Positions 1 through 8,314 of a DNA stretch of 64,000 bases are shown piece after piece. A program made the translations under genes and the position numbers. The notes under the pieces were generated by a model. It searched no databases, was not told the origin of the DNA, and saw only the letters and a list, made by a program, of their open reading frames with translations. Location of the stretch: contig CADAOD010000001.1 of assembly GCA_902789415.1 (NCBI GenBank), positions 1 to 64,000 of the forward strand, in the 5' to 3' direction. Numbering within the stretch: the first letter of the stretch is position 1; each line of letters begins with the position of its first letter. The stretch comes from an uncultured Prevotellaceae bacterium. GTDB taxonomy: Bacteria > Bacteroidota > Bacteroidia > Bacteroidales > Bacteroidaceae.

Positions 1-147
1 TTTCGTTACTTGAAACGTTAAATATCAGAGCGTTATATTAATAACTTATCGGGTGATTTCAGCATCTGTTTTTCGGAACATCTAACTGGACACCCTAATA
101 ATTTATTCAGTTTCATAATTTCTTAATTCTAAATTCTTAATTCTCAA
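1..147. other. Non-coding left edge of the window
   Basis: This AT-rich stretch lies downstream of the minus-strand susC-like gene that ends at 148. I see no open frame of note, no RNA gene and no convincing hairpin followed by a T-run. Its right part (117-149) is made of spaced AATT units described as a separate repeat. Confidence 0.6.
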
Positions 148-149
148 TT
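117..149. repeat. AATT heptad repeat at the end of the orphan susC-like gene
   Basis: AATT occurs at 117, 125, 132, 139 and 146, so the last four copies are exactly 7 bases apart. Read on the coding (minus) strand, the block starts with the stop codon of the upstream gene (TAATT, stop at 150-148) and continues as AATTNNN units. The same arrangement follows three other genes in this window. No function is known to me. It is not a classical hairpin terminator. Confidence 0.7.
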
Positions 150-2907
150 AAAAAGTAACACTTAAGCCAAGTGCAACGCTCTTGTTAACGGGGTTGATGC
201 CGTAGGCCTCGGGATCGCTCTCGTCGATGTGGTCGAAGCAGAGCAGGTCGATGCCACGTACATACAGCTTGGCGCCGTTTACAATCTTAGTCTTCTCGAG
301 CAGCGACTTTGGCAGGTTGTAGTAAACCTCAACGTTGCGCAGCTTCAGGAACGAGCGGTCGGCCAACCAGAGTGTAGATGTCTGGTAGTTGTTGGCGTTG
401 CTCTCGCTGCTAAGGCGTGGCAGCTTGGCGTTCTGGTTCTCAGGTGTCCAACGGTTGTCGTAGGCATACTGCGAGATGTTGGTGTTACCCACCAGTGGCC
501 AGTACATGCTCTTGGTGTTAAGAATGGCGCTGTAGTTGCCAGTGCCCTGGAACATAGCGTAGAAACCTAATCCCTTCCACTCGGCTCCGATATGGAAGTT
601 GTAGTAGATCTCGGGGCAGGTGGTGCTATGACCGATGGCTACCTTATCGTTAGCGTCGATGATGTTATCGCCGTTTACGTCGCGATACTTAATGTCGCCA
701 GGCTTAACGGTAGAGAAGTTCTGGGCAGGGCTGGCAGCGATGTCGGCCTCGTCCTTAAAGAAACCGATAGCCTCCAGACCGTAGATCTGACCGTAAGGGT
801 TACCTGTCTGAATAAGGTTATCGTACAGGCGTGGCTCCTCAAGCATCTCCTTAATCTTATTCTTGGTGTACATCAGGTTACCACCCAGGTTGAAGCTAAC
901 GGCACCGAAGTTCTTGGTGTAATCCAGACCGAGCTCGAAACCGTGGCTATCTACACGTCCGGCATTCTCGTAAGGAGCATCCATACCCAGTACGGCTGAG
1001 TATTTACCTGCTGATGATACCCAGATGTCCTTGCGCTGCTGCATCCAGTAGTCGAAGGTTACATCGAGTGCACCAAACAGCTTGGCATCGATACCAACAT
1101 TATACTTGTAAGCCTTTTCGTGACCAGGGTTGGTTGTTGCCATCTGGCCCAGGTAGGTGCGTCCGAACTCTGAGTTCCAACCGCTATCGAATGGATAAAC
1201 ACCACCCGATGTAGCATACTGTTGAGCGTAGTAGGTCCACACGTCATCGCCAGGCAGGTAGTCGGCATTAATGATACCAGCCGATGCGCGCAGCTTCAGG
1301 AAGTTAACCCAGCTGGCCTGCTTCATAAAGTCCTCGTTAGAGATAACCCAAGCTGCTGAGAGGGTGGGCGAGAAGCTCCACTTGGTGTTAGGAGCCAGAC
1401 GGCTGCTGCCACTCTCAACCAGTGCCAAATCTACAAAGTAGCGGCTGTTGTAGCCATAGTGGGTGAACCATGTAAAGTTCTGGCGATAGATGGTGTTATT
1501 AACGCCATTAGGATCCTCGTACTCGTAATCCCACTTAAGCTGCGAGTAGATGCTGTGCTTACCAAAGGTGCGATCGTAGTTAAATCCACCATCGAAGTGC
1601 AGGCGACGTGCAAAGGTGTTTACTGCAGCACCTGTGCCCATCTCGCTGTCCTTACCATAGGTAGCGGTTTTTACGCTCGGCTCGGCATCGCCATCGGCCC
1701 ATGAGGGAGCGTTTACGCTATATACATAGGTCTTTGAGTGGTCCTCGTAAATATTCGATGTGTTGTCGTAGCCTACACGTACCTGAGCACCCAGACCCTT
1801 TACAAACATGCCAAGGTCCTGCTTCAGAGTAACGTCGAACATCAGCGTACGTGAGTGGTTCTTGTAGTAGGCGGCGCCTACGCTCTGAGCCACAGGGTTG
1901 CTGGTGCCAGCCCATGTGTCGCTACCACCCCAAACGCCATTGGCATCCTTAACAGGGAATGCAGCAGCGGGAACGGTGTAAACCATATCCCAAAGGTCGG
2001 CCTGCGAACCTGGGCGCGATGTTTCCTGCAGTACACCCAGCAGGTTTACGCGTACATCGGTAGTCTCAGTAAGGTCGATATCCAAGTTCATGCGCAGGTT
2101 ACCCTTTACATACTTATCCTGAGTAGAGTAGCCCTCGTTCTGATTGGGTGAGTTAACAAAACCCTTATCCGAAATCAGATCGAGCATGGTGTAGTAACGG
2201 AACTTCTTGGCACCACCACGGAACTCGATGTTGTACTTGTTGGTCATAGCGGTGTTGCGGAAAGTTTCATCTACCCAGTTTACGTTTGGATAGAGATAAG
2301 GCTTGGTGCCATCGCGCAGGGCGTTAAGCTCCTGAGTGCTGTAACGTGCCGAGAGTCCATCGTTGATACGAGCCTCGTTGATGGCCATGCCATAGGTGTA
2401 GGCATCAACAAACTTAGGCTTGTTGGCGATGGTGTTAAACAGGTGGTCGTAAGTAACCTTAATGCTACGGCTTTCGTACTTACCACGCTTGGTGATGATG
2501 TTGATGGCACCGTTGGTACCCTTGTAACCATACAGAGCCACAGCAGCGGCATCCTTCAGGATGGTTACGTTCTCAACCTCCTCGGGAGCGATGCTGGTAA
2601 TGTCGCGCTCGATACCATCTACCAGGATGAGTGGCGAGTTATTGCTTGATGTTTGCAAACCACGTACATAGAATGTAGGGTTCTGAGCGGCATAGCGACC
2701 ACCATTCTGCAGCGAGATAAGGCCATTGCCCTCACCCAGAATGCTGTTGCCGATATTCTTGGCGCTACGGCGGTCGGTCTTATCGGCCTTTATAACCGAA
2801 ACGGCTGCCGTTTGCTCCTTGGGTGCCAGCTCTTTGTCGATCTGTGCCATAGTAGGCAGGGAAAGTCCGGCCAATACCGAAAGCACAACTATATATCTTT
2901 TATTCAT
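148..2907 (-). CDS. Orphan SusC-like TonB-dependent outer-membrane receptor, short form
   Basis: This is a 919-residue TonB-dependent receptor of the SusC/RagA family, expected to form a 22-strand outer-membrane barrel for oligosaccharide uptake. It has a signal peptide (about residues 1-21), then goes almost directly into the plug (about 40-145, with VRGLQTSSNN, LILVDGIERD, ILKDAAAVALYG and GAINIITKRG). It ends in the terminal aromatic residue typical of barrels (GLSVTF). Unlike the receptor at 5003-8140 it lacks the N-terminal carboxypeptidase-regulatory-like domain, which explains its shorter length. It is the third gene of a minus-strand unit susC - susD - this gene, 45 bases after the susD stop, and has no susD of its own downstream. 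It could accept a different ligand with the same SusD, or act as a companion receptor. The family call is secure; the partner and ligand are inference. Confidence 0.93.
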   Translation of the reverse strand: MNKRYIVVLSVLAGLSLPTMAQIDKELAPKEQTAAVSVIKADKTDRRSAKNIGNSILGEGNGLISLQNGGRYAAQNPTFYVRGLQTSSNNSPLILVDGIERDITSIAPEEVENVTILKDAAAVALYGYKGTNGAINIITKRGKYESRSIKVTYDHLFNTIANKPKFVDAYTYGMAINEARINDGLSARYSTQELNALRDGTKPYLYPNVNWVDETFRNTAMTNKYNIEFRGGAKKFRYYTMLDLISDKGFVNSPNQNEGYSTQDKYVKGNLRMNLDIDLTETTDVRVNLLGVLQETSRPGSQADLWDMVYTVPAAAFPVKDANGVWGGSDTWAGTSNPVAQSVGAAYYKNHSRTLMFDVTLKQDLGMFVKGLGAQVRVGYDNTSNIYEDHSKTYVYSVNAPSWADGDAEPSVKTATYGKDSEMGTGAAVNTFARRLHFDGGFNYDRTFGKHSIYSQLKWDYEYEDPNGVNNTIYRQNFTWFTHYGYNSRYFVDLALVESGSSRLAPNTKWSFSPTLSAAWVISNEDFMKQASWVNFLKLRASAGIINADYLPGDDVWTYYAQQYATSGGVYPFDSGWNSEFGRTYLGQMATTNPGHEKAYKYNVGIDAKLFGALDVTFDYWMQQRKDIWVSSAGKYSAVLGMDAPYENAGRVDSHGFELGLDYTKNFGAVSFNLGGNLMYTKNKIKEMLEEPRLYDNLIQTGNPYGQIYGLEAIGFFKDEADIAASPAQNFSTVKPGDIKYRDVNGDNIIDANDKVAIGHSTTCPEIYYNFHIGAEWKGLGFYAMFQGTGNYSAILNTKSMYWPLVGNTNISQYAYDNRWTPENQNAKLPRLSSESNANNYQTSTLWLADRSFLKLRNVEVYYNLPKSLLEKTKIVNGAKLYVRGIDLLCFDHIDESDPEAYGINPVNKSVALGLSVTF

Positions 2908-2914
2908 AAATCTT

Positions 2915-2954
2915 AATTGTCAATTATCAATTATAAATTTTCAATTTTCTAATT
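2915..2954. repeat. AATT heptad repeat between susD and the orphan susC-like gene
   Basis: AATT occurs at 2915, 2922, 2929, 2936, 2943 and 2951, giving spacings of 7, 7, 7, 7 and 8 bases (the 2936 copy reads AAATTT). On the coding strand the block begins with the TAA stop of susD (2955-2953) and fills almost the whole gap to the next start codon at 2907. It therefore lies inside a probable operon rather than at its end. It may affect mRNA stability or the relative expression of the two genes; that is inference. Confidence 0.75.
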
Positions 2955-4995
2955 ACCATCCGGCATTCTGTGTTAAGCCGTAACCCTTGTTAACCTCGGT
3001 GATGGGGAATGGCTGCAGATACCACTTGGGATCGAAACCATCGGTCCACCACTTGCGGGCACCAGTTGTAATGGCAAAGCGCTCAAAGTCGAAGTGCGAA
3101 GGCTCGTAGAAGTTAGGATCGGTCTCGGCCAACTTCTTGTTGAACGACTTGTTGTACCACTGGCTCTCCTCGCGAACCCAGTTATCGTTCTTATCCTTAA
3201 CCAGGCGGTAGATACGCAAACCGTGAAGTGTGCGCTCAAACAGGTCGGCACGCTTGTAGCGTATCATGTCAAAGTAGCGCTCAAGCTGGAATGCCAGGTC
3301 GCAAGCACGCTCACGCAGAATCTCGTCGAGCAGAGCCTGCTTGTTGCTGGTAAGGTTTTTGCCGGGGTTGCACTGAACCAAGCCCTTCAAACCTACACGG
3401 GCACGTACGGCATCAACATACTTGATGGCCTCGGTAGCGTTGTTATCGGCCTGCAGCAGAGCTTCGGCATAAGTCAGATAGATATCGCTCAGCATGATGG
3501 CGTTCCACTGTGGCTTTTTACGGCGCATAGCCTCGCCAACAATGTACTTCAGCATGCGATAGCCAGTACCATATTTTCCAGAGTTGGTCTTCGAGGCATT
3601 ACCTACGGTAGTACCGCCAACCCACATCTCCCAGTTAGCACCGCTGGCACGTCCATCGCCCCAGTTCAGGGTCTGGCGGTCGCCGTTAACCATTACTGTC
3701 TCGTAGAGTCGTGGGTCGCGGGTGTACTGCAGGTTCTGCAGCAGCTGCTGGCCCTTAACGGTATCGCCCTTCACAAACATGTAGTCGAGCTTACCCTCCT
3801 GCTTGGCCTTGTCCCAGTCGAATGGTGTACCATCGGCCCAAGGGAACATCTCAACGTACTCCTGAGTTGGACAGTAAGCATAACGGTCGTTACCGCCGCT
3901 ACCATTGGCTTTACCACCCCAACCAAGGTTGTACCAACCGTAGTCGTTACCATGCGAGTTGTTACTACGACGGATGCTGTGCAGAATTTCAGGACTGTTC
4001 TGCAGGATATAGCCGCTGCGGAAAGCGTAACGGTAATCCTCCTGGGTGTTGCCAAGTGGCTGCACCAGGTGGTAGTGGCCGTTGGCGTTCATCTGAGCAA
4101 AGAAGTCGGCACAAGCCTGCTTCAGCTGCTGCCACAGTTCGGGCTTGCTGCCACCATACCAGGCGCAAGTGTCGGCCTCTACGGTGTACTTGCCCTGCCA
4201 GTAAGGCTGAGCATCGTTAAACAAGGGCGAAGCAGCAAACTGCAATACCTTACACTTCAAGGCCATAGCGCCAGCCAAGGTCCAGTGTCCTGTCTCAGAG
4301 GCAGCCTCCGAACCCTCGTAAGCCCAAGGCAGAGCCTTGTTCTTAATAACGGTGTTAAGCTGATCGACCATGAAGTTAACGGTTGACTCTACGCTGCGGC
4401 GAGGCAGGTCGTAGCTGCCCTCGGAACCCGTGAACGAACCTTTGATGATGGGCAGACCGCCATAGAAGCGGAAGGCGATAAAGTAGGCATAAGCCATGAG
4501 GCAACGGGCCTCGTCCTTAATGCGAGCCTTCTCGGCATCGGTCATATCGGGCACCTTGTCGATATTCTCAATCAGAATCCAGCAGTGGCGCACATTCTCC
4601 CAGATATACTCGTTGGTGTAAGGATAGATGTTACCATTCTTGTTACCATCGATGGCCGAGGTGAGCGAGCCATTGTAATACTTACCAAACACAATCGTAT
4701 TATTGAACAACAGGTGGAAATCGTCGCCCAGTGCATCGGGCATACCCTTCCAGTAGTTCTGGCACTGAGGTGCCGCATTGGTTGAGTTGGTAGGCAGGTT
4801 GTAATACTGGGTAGCATAGATACCTGCCAGGAAGTTGCGGGTGTATTCGGGATTGCTGAATACGGTATCCGCAGTAACCGTTCCGCCGGGAGCCTTCTCA
4901 AGGAAAGCATTACCGAACTTTACGGTGTCGGTGCAAGCGCCAAGGCTAAGCGTTAGCAGGCTTACACCTATTATATTTTTAATATTCAGTTTCAT
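2953..4995 (-). CDS. SusD/RagB-family surface glycan-binding lipoprotein
   Basis: This 680-residue SusD-type lipoprotein would act as the lid over its SusC partner and bind glycan at the cell surface. The start is followed by a lipoprotein signal with the lipobox LGAC (cysteine at residue 21). The body contains SusD landmarks: the early YATQYYNLP and alanine-rich helices (ARCLMAYAYFIAFRFYGGLPII, TPR-like), the C-terminal LSDIYLTYAEALLQA and AVRARVGLKGL segments, and ILRERACDLAFQLERYFDMIRYKR. At 680 residues it is somewhat longer than the usual 500-600. It starts 7 bases beyond the susC stop at 5003, so the two are almost certainly co-transcribed. The PUL context suggests RG-I pectin fragments as ligand; the sequence alone does not show the ligand. 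Confidence 0.95.
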   Translation of the reverse strand: MKLNIKNIIGVSLLTLSLGACTDTVKFGNAFLEKAPGGTVTADTVFSNPEYTRNFLAGIYATQYYNLPTNSTNAAPQCQNYWKGMPDALGDDFHLLFNNTIVFGKYYNGSLTSAIDGNKNGNIYPYTNEYIWENVRHCWILIENIDKVPDMTDAEKARIKDEARCLMAYAYFIAFRFYGGLPIIKGSFTGSEGSYDLPRRSVESTVNFMVDQLNTVIKNKALPWAYEGSEAASETGHWTLAGAMALKCKVLQFAASPLFNDAQPYWQGKYTVEADTCAWYGGSKPELWQQLKQACADFFAQMNANGHYHLVQPLGNTQEDYRYAFRSGYILQNSPEILHSIRRSNNSHGNDYGWYNLGWGGKANGSGGNDRYAYCPTQEYVEMFPWADGTPFDWDKAKQEGKLDYMFVKGDTVKGQQLLQNLQYTRDPRLYETVMVNGDRQTLNWGDGRASGANWEMWVGGTTVGNASKTNSGKYGTGYRMLKYIVGEAMRRKKPQWNAIMLSDIYLTYAEALLQADNNATEAIKYVDAVRARVGLKGLVQCNPGKNLTSNKQALLDEILRERACDLAFQLERYFDMIRYKRADLFERTLHGLRIYRLVKDKNDNWVREESQWYNKSFNKKLAETDPNFYEPSHFDFERFAITTGARKWWTDGFDPKWYLQPFPITEVNKGYGLTQNAGW

Positions 4996-5002
4996 GTATC
5001 TT

Positions 5003-8000
5003 TTAGAAATTAAGTTTCAGACTTGCTGTATAGGTTCTCTGGAGGGGATAAGATGGAGATGTGCTGGCACGTGTCTCGGGATCGCCCCAGATATACGGTG
5101 TGAAGGTGAGCAGGTTGTAGCCGCTGAGTGCTACCTGTGCACGGTTGATACCCAATGCCTTGAGGAATGGGAAGTGCATGTTGTAGGCAATCATCAAAGT
5201 CTTCAGGCGCAGATACTTAGCATCCTTCTCGTAGAGTGCGCAATCCTGGTAGTTGTTGGTAGTACCATTAGTCCAGGTGGCACGTGGATACTCGTAGTCC
5301 TGACCAGGAGCATCGGGGTTCCAGGTGTTCTCAAGGTGATACTTCAGCAGTCCACCACGGTCTTTTGTAGTACGATCCAGGAATGGATAGCGGAACACGT
5401 CGCTGATAACACGTGATACGTTCCAAGCGGCTGTCCACTGCATGTTGAACTCGAAGTCCTTCCAAGCAAAGCCGGCATTGATACCTGCCATGAACTCAGG
5501 ATCGTCGGTGTAACCCAGGTCGCGGGTCTTATCGTCCTCGTTAATTACGCCATTACCATCCAGGTCAACAAATACGGCGTCACCATCTTTCAGGTCAACC
5601 AGCTGCTTGGGGAATGGCTGTCCGAAGGTCTCCTCGTACAGGCGTGGAGTGTCGGCATCGTAGAAACGGAAGAACTTGTACATGTAGCGTGCGCCAATGC
5701 GGTGGCCCTTCTCATACTGATACTCGTTGGTGTAAGGAGCCTCTTTCTTCTCCTTAATCTCATTCTGGTTGTGCGAGAGATTAACAGTTGCCCAGTAACG
5801 GAAGTCGCTGCCAATCTTATCGTTCCACTTCAGCGAAAGTTCCCATCCCCAGCTATCAACAACACCAAGGTTTGAGTATGGTGGCTGGAAACCTACTACT
5901 GATGGCGCAGAGTAGTCGCGCAGCAGAATGTTGGTACGATGCTCCTTATAGTAATCGAAGGTAGCACGCAGACGGTCGTCGAGGAAGTTCACATCTACAC
6001 CATAGTCCTGCTTAAAGGCCTTCTCCCATGTTACGTCGGGGTTGTTCTTGTTGTTTACATCCTCGTAGTAAGCAGGGATAAGGGTAGAGTTCTCGATACC
6101 GAAGTTATAGGCGTAACCGCCACGGGCAGCCATGGCTGTGTTGTACAGATAGGGGTCGGAGAGATACATGAATCGGCTACCACCAACCTTATCGTTACCT
6201 ACCAAACCCCAAGAGGCACGCAGCTTCAGGAACGAAACAACACTCTTAAGAGGCTTGAAGAAAGGCTCGTCGCTGGCAATCCAACCGAGCGAACCGGCAG
6301 GGAATGTACCAAAACGGCGATCGGGATGGAAGTTCTCCGAACCGTTGTAACCAACGTTGAACTCGGCCATATAACGGTTCTTCCAGTCGTAAGTTACACG
6401 ACCAACCAAACCAACATATCCGCGAGGAATATCAGAGTAAGAAGATGGGTAGTACTCCTTGCTCTGGTTGTACAGGAACAGGGCTGTTACAGTGTGATCG
6501 CCAAATGTGCGATTATAGTTCAGCGAGGTCTCGAAGTACCAGTTACGAGCCTTACCTGTGCTCTCAGAGAACGAAACAGGTGTGTTCTCGCCGCTCTTAC
6601 GATAGGCAATTGAGCCATCGTCCTGAATAACTGGATAGTATGTGGCACGGCCAACGGTTCCCTCCTTGTTTACTGAGAACAGGCTGTTGTACGAACCCTT
6701 AATCTTAAAGAGCAGACCCTTTGTGAGGAAGTCGAGTTTCTGCTGCAACTGCAAGTCCATCTGCAGTTTGTTGTCGTTGTAGTGGAAATAACCACCTGTA
6801 CCAGCATTATTATAATAGGTCATAGCGTTACCGCCGATGAATGGCATGTTAATGCCATCGGTATAGTCGGTAGTAGTAGCCACCTGCTTGCCATCAATGA
6901 TACCAGGGCTTGAGAATGGGGTTGACTGAGTCATGGCCATAATCATACCCGAAGCACCCTGGCTGGTGTGAGGCTTCTGAGCGTTGCTCACGTTACCTGC
7001 TACGTTAAACGACAGTGTGGTGGTTGGGGTAACATCGAGGTCGAGGTTGGTACGATAGTTGAATCGCTGATAGCGATAATCGTAGTGGAAATCGTCGCCA
7101 AACTCCTTGAACAGTCCGCCCTGGGTCATCAAACCAGCTGATACAAAGTAACGCATGTTCTTGGTACCACCGCTGATGTTAACATTGTGCTTCGACTGCA
7201 AGGTCATATCCTTCATAATATAATCGTTCCAACGCATGTTGGGGAAACGGATAGGATCACTACCGCTCTTGAACTTCTCCAGAACCTCATCCGAGAACAT
7301 GGGGGTAAATGTCTCGCCCGAAGCAAAGTTGAAGTCGTTGCGCTGCATCTGGTTAAAGAATGTACCATACTCGTACGAGTTAGCCAGCTCCAGCATCTTG
7401 GTAGGTGTAAGGGCTGAGAATGAGGTAGAGATATCAATCTTTGCCTTGCCTTCCTGTCCGCGCTTGGTGGTAATCAGTACAACACCGTTAGCACCACGTA
7501 CACCGAATACGGCTGTGGCCGAAGCATCCTTCAGTACGGTGATGCTCTCGATGTCCTCAGGGTCGATATCGCCCATCGAACGCTCTACACCATCAACCTG
7601 AATCAGAGGAGCTGAGTCGGCCCAGGTTCCCTGACCACGAACAAATACTGTTGCAGCATCGCTACCAGGCTCACCAGAGTACTGTACAGTGGTAACACCC
7701 GAAAGCTGTCCGGCCAGAATGTTGTTAACAGATGATACAGGTGTACGAGTCAGGTCTTCGCTCTTAACACTCGAGAGAGCACCTGTAACGGTGACCTTCT
7801 TCTGAACACCGTAAGCTACTACCTCGACAGCCTTCAGCATGGTTGCTTCTTCCTCAAGCACTACACGCATGCCGTTCTTGGCTGCTACACTCTGGGTCTT
7901 GTAGCCTACAAACGAAATTTTTAACTTTGCACCAGTTTCGGCTTTCAGCACAAAGTTACCATCGAAGTCCGTTACCGTACCCGTGGCTACTTTTGCGCCT

Positions 8001-8140
8001 TCAATCAAAACGCTGGCACCAATCACAGGCTCACCTTGTGGGTCAACTACCGAACCACGGATTGCATTCTGCGCAAAAGCCGCGGCACTAAGCAGGCACA
8101 TCACAATAGCTAGTGAGACTTTCCTTAGTTTTAGCATCAT
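5003..8140 (-). CDS. SusC-family TonB-dependent receptor with carboxypeptidase-like domain
   Basis: This 1045-residue outer-membrane transporter of the SusC/RagA family works with the SusD encoded next to it. In order: signal peptide (about 1-23, ending AAAFAQ); carboxypeptidase-regulatory-like beta domain (about 26-110, IRGSVVDPQGEPVIGASV and TDFDGNF); a TonB-box-like stretch (VVAYGVQKKVTVTGALSSV); plug domain (about 130-235, VRGQGTW, IQVDGVERS, ITVLKDASATAVFGVRGANGVVLITTKRG); then the barrel, ending ASLKLNF. Two adjacent ATG codons (8140 and 8137) are equally possible starts. It is the first gene of a minus-strand operon and is transcribed divergently from the hybrid regulator at 8315, a usual arrangement for a PUL controlled by its neighbour. 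The likely cargo is RG-I oligosaccharide (context only). Confidence 0.96.
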   Translation of the reverse strand: MMLKLRKVSLAIVMCLLSAAAFAQNAIRGSVVDPQGEPVIGASVLIEGAKVATGTVTDFDGNFVLKAETGAKLKISFVGYKTQSVAAKNGMRVVLEEEATMLKAVEVVAYGVQKKVTVTGALSSVKSEDLTRTPVSSVNNILAGQLSGVTTVQYSGEPGSDAATVFVRGQGTWADSAPLIQVDGVERSMGDIDPEDIESITVLKDASATAVFGVRGANGVVLITTKRGQEGKAKIDISTSFSALTPTKMLELANSYEYGTFFNQMQRNDFNFASGETFTPMFSDEVLEKFKSGSDPIRFPNMRWNDYIMKDMTLQSKHNVNISGGTKNMRYFVSAGLMTQGGLFKEFGDDFHYDYRYQRFNYRTNLDLDVTPTTTLSFNVAGNVSNAQKPHTSQGASGMIMAMTQSTPFSSPGIIDGKQVATTTDYTDGINMPFIGGNAMTYYNNAGTGGYFHYNDNKLQMDLQLQQKLDFLTKGLLFKIKGSYNSLFSVNKEGTVGRATYYPVIQDDGSIAYRKSGENTPVSFSESTGKARNWYFETSLNYNRTFGDHTVTALFLYNQSKEYYPSSYSDIPRGYVGLVGRVTYDWKNRYMAEFNVGYNGSENFHPDRRFGTFPAGSLGWIASDEPFFKPLKSVVSFLKLRASWGLVGNDKVGGSRFMYLSDPYLYNTAMAARGGYAYNFGIENSTLIPAYYEDVNNKNNPDVTWEKAFKQDYGVDVNFLDDRLRATFDYYKEHRTNILLRDYSAPSVVGFQPPYSNLGVVDSWGWELSLKWNDKIGSDFRYWATVNLSHNQNEIKEKKEAPYTNEYQYEKGHRIGARYMYKFFRFYDADTPRLYEETFGQPFPKQLVDLKDGDAVFVDLDGNGVINEDDKTRDLGYTDDPEFMAGINAGFAWKDFEFNMQWTAAWNVSRVISDVFRYPFLDRTTKDRGGLLKYHLENTWNPDAPGQDYEYPRATWTNGTTNNYQDCALYEKDAKYLRLKTLMIAYNMHFPFLKALGINRAQVALSGYNLLTFTPYIWGDPETRASTSPSYPLQRTYTASLKLNF

Positions 8141-8199
8141 AAATAAATTTTTTAGTTTAACTTAATTAATAATTGTTACATTAGGTTTTGTTTTCGTGG

Positions 8200-8207
8200 C
8201 AAAATTA
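8200..8207 (-). promoter_or_regulatory. Predicted -7 box upstream of susC (8140)
   Basis: The minus strand reads TAATTTTG, matching the Bacteroidetes -7 consensus TAnnTTTG. It is 60 bases upstream of the susC start. A clean -33 TTTG at the usual spacing is not visible; an activator could compensate. The palindrome at 8226-8239 lies where a -33 region would be expected. Confidence 0.5.
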
Positions 8208-8225
8208 TTTAATATTATATATTTT

Positions 8226-8239
8226 TAATTGTACAATTA
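8226..8239. promoter_or_regulatory. 14-bp perfect palindrome in the susC / regulator intergenic region
   Basis: TAATTGTACAATTA is its own reverse complement. It lies 18 bases upstream of the predicted susC -7 box and 43 bases upstream of the predicted -7 box of the hybrid regulator. Its TTGTACAA core recurs in the other divergent intergenic region of this cluster (20990-20999). It is a candidate operator. AT-rich palindromes also arise by chance, so the role is inference. Confidence 0.4.
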
Positions 8240-8282
8240 TCCAAAAACTTGGAGTTTTATCCTTATTTCGGAAAAAAGTTGT

Positions 8283-8290
8283 TAACTTTG
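8283..8290 (+). promoter_or_regulatory. Predicted -7 box of the hybrid two-component regulator gene
   Basis: TAACTTTG matches the Bacteroidetes -7 consensus TAnnTTTG and lies 24 bases upstream of the ATG at 8315. Transcription starting a few bases downstream would leave only the ATG at 8315 in the message, which decides against the upstream in-frame ATG at 8249. No clear -33 element is visible. Confidence 0.55.
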
Positions 8291-8314
8291 CACCCGCTTA
8301 CTATACTACTGGTT

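Noticed and set aside
3094..4386. Long open frame (430 codons) on the plus strand inside the first susD
   Set aside because: It is antisense to a clear SusD gene, resembles no family and has no promoter; such mirror frames are common in this codon usage.
8249..8314. Upstream in-frame ATG for the hybrid regulator
   Set aside because: It precedes the predicted -7 box (8283-8290) and would spoil the signal sequence; the ATG at 8315 fits both.
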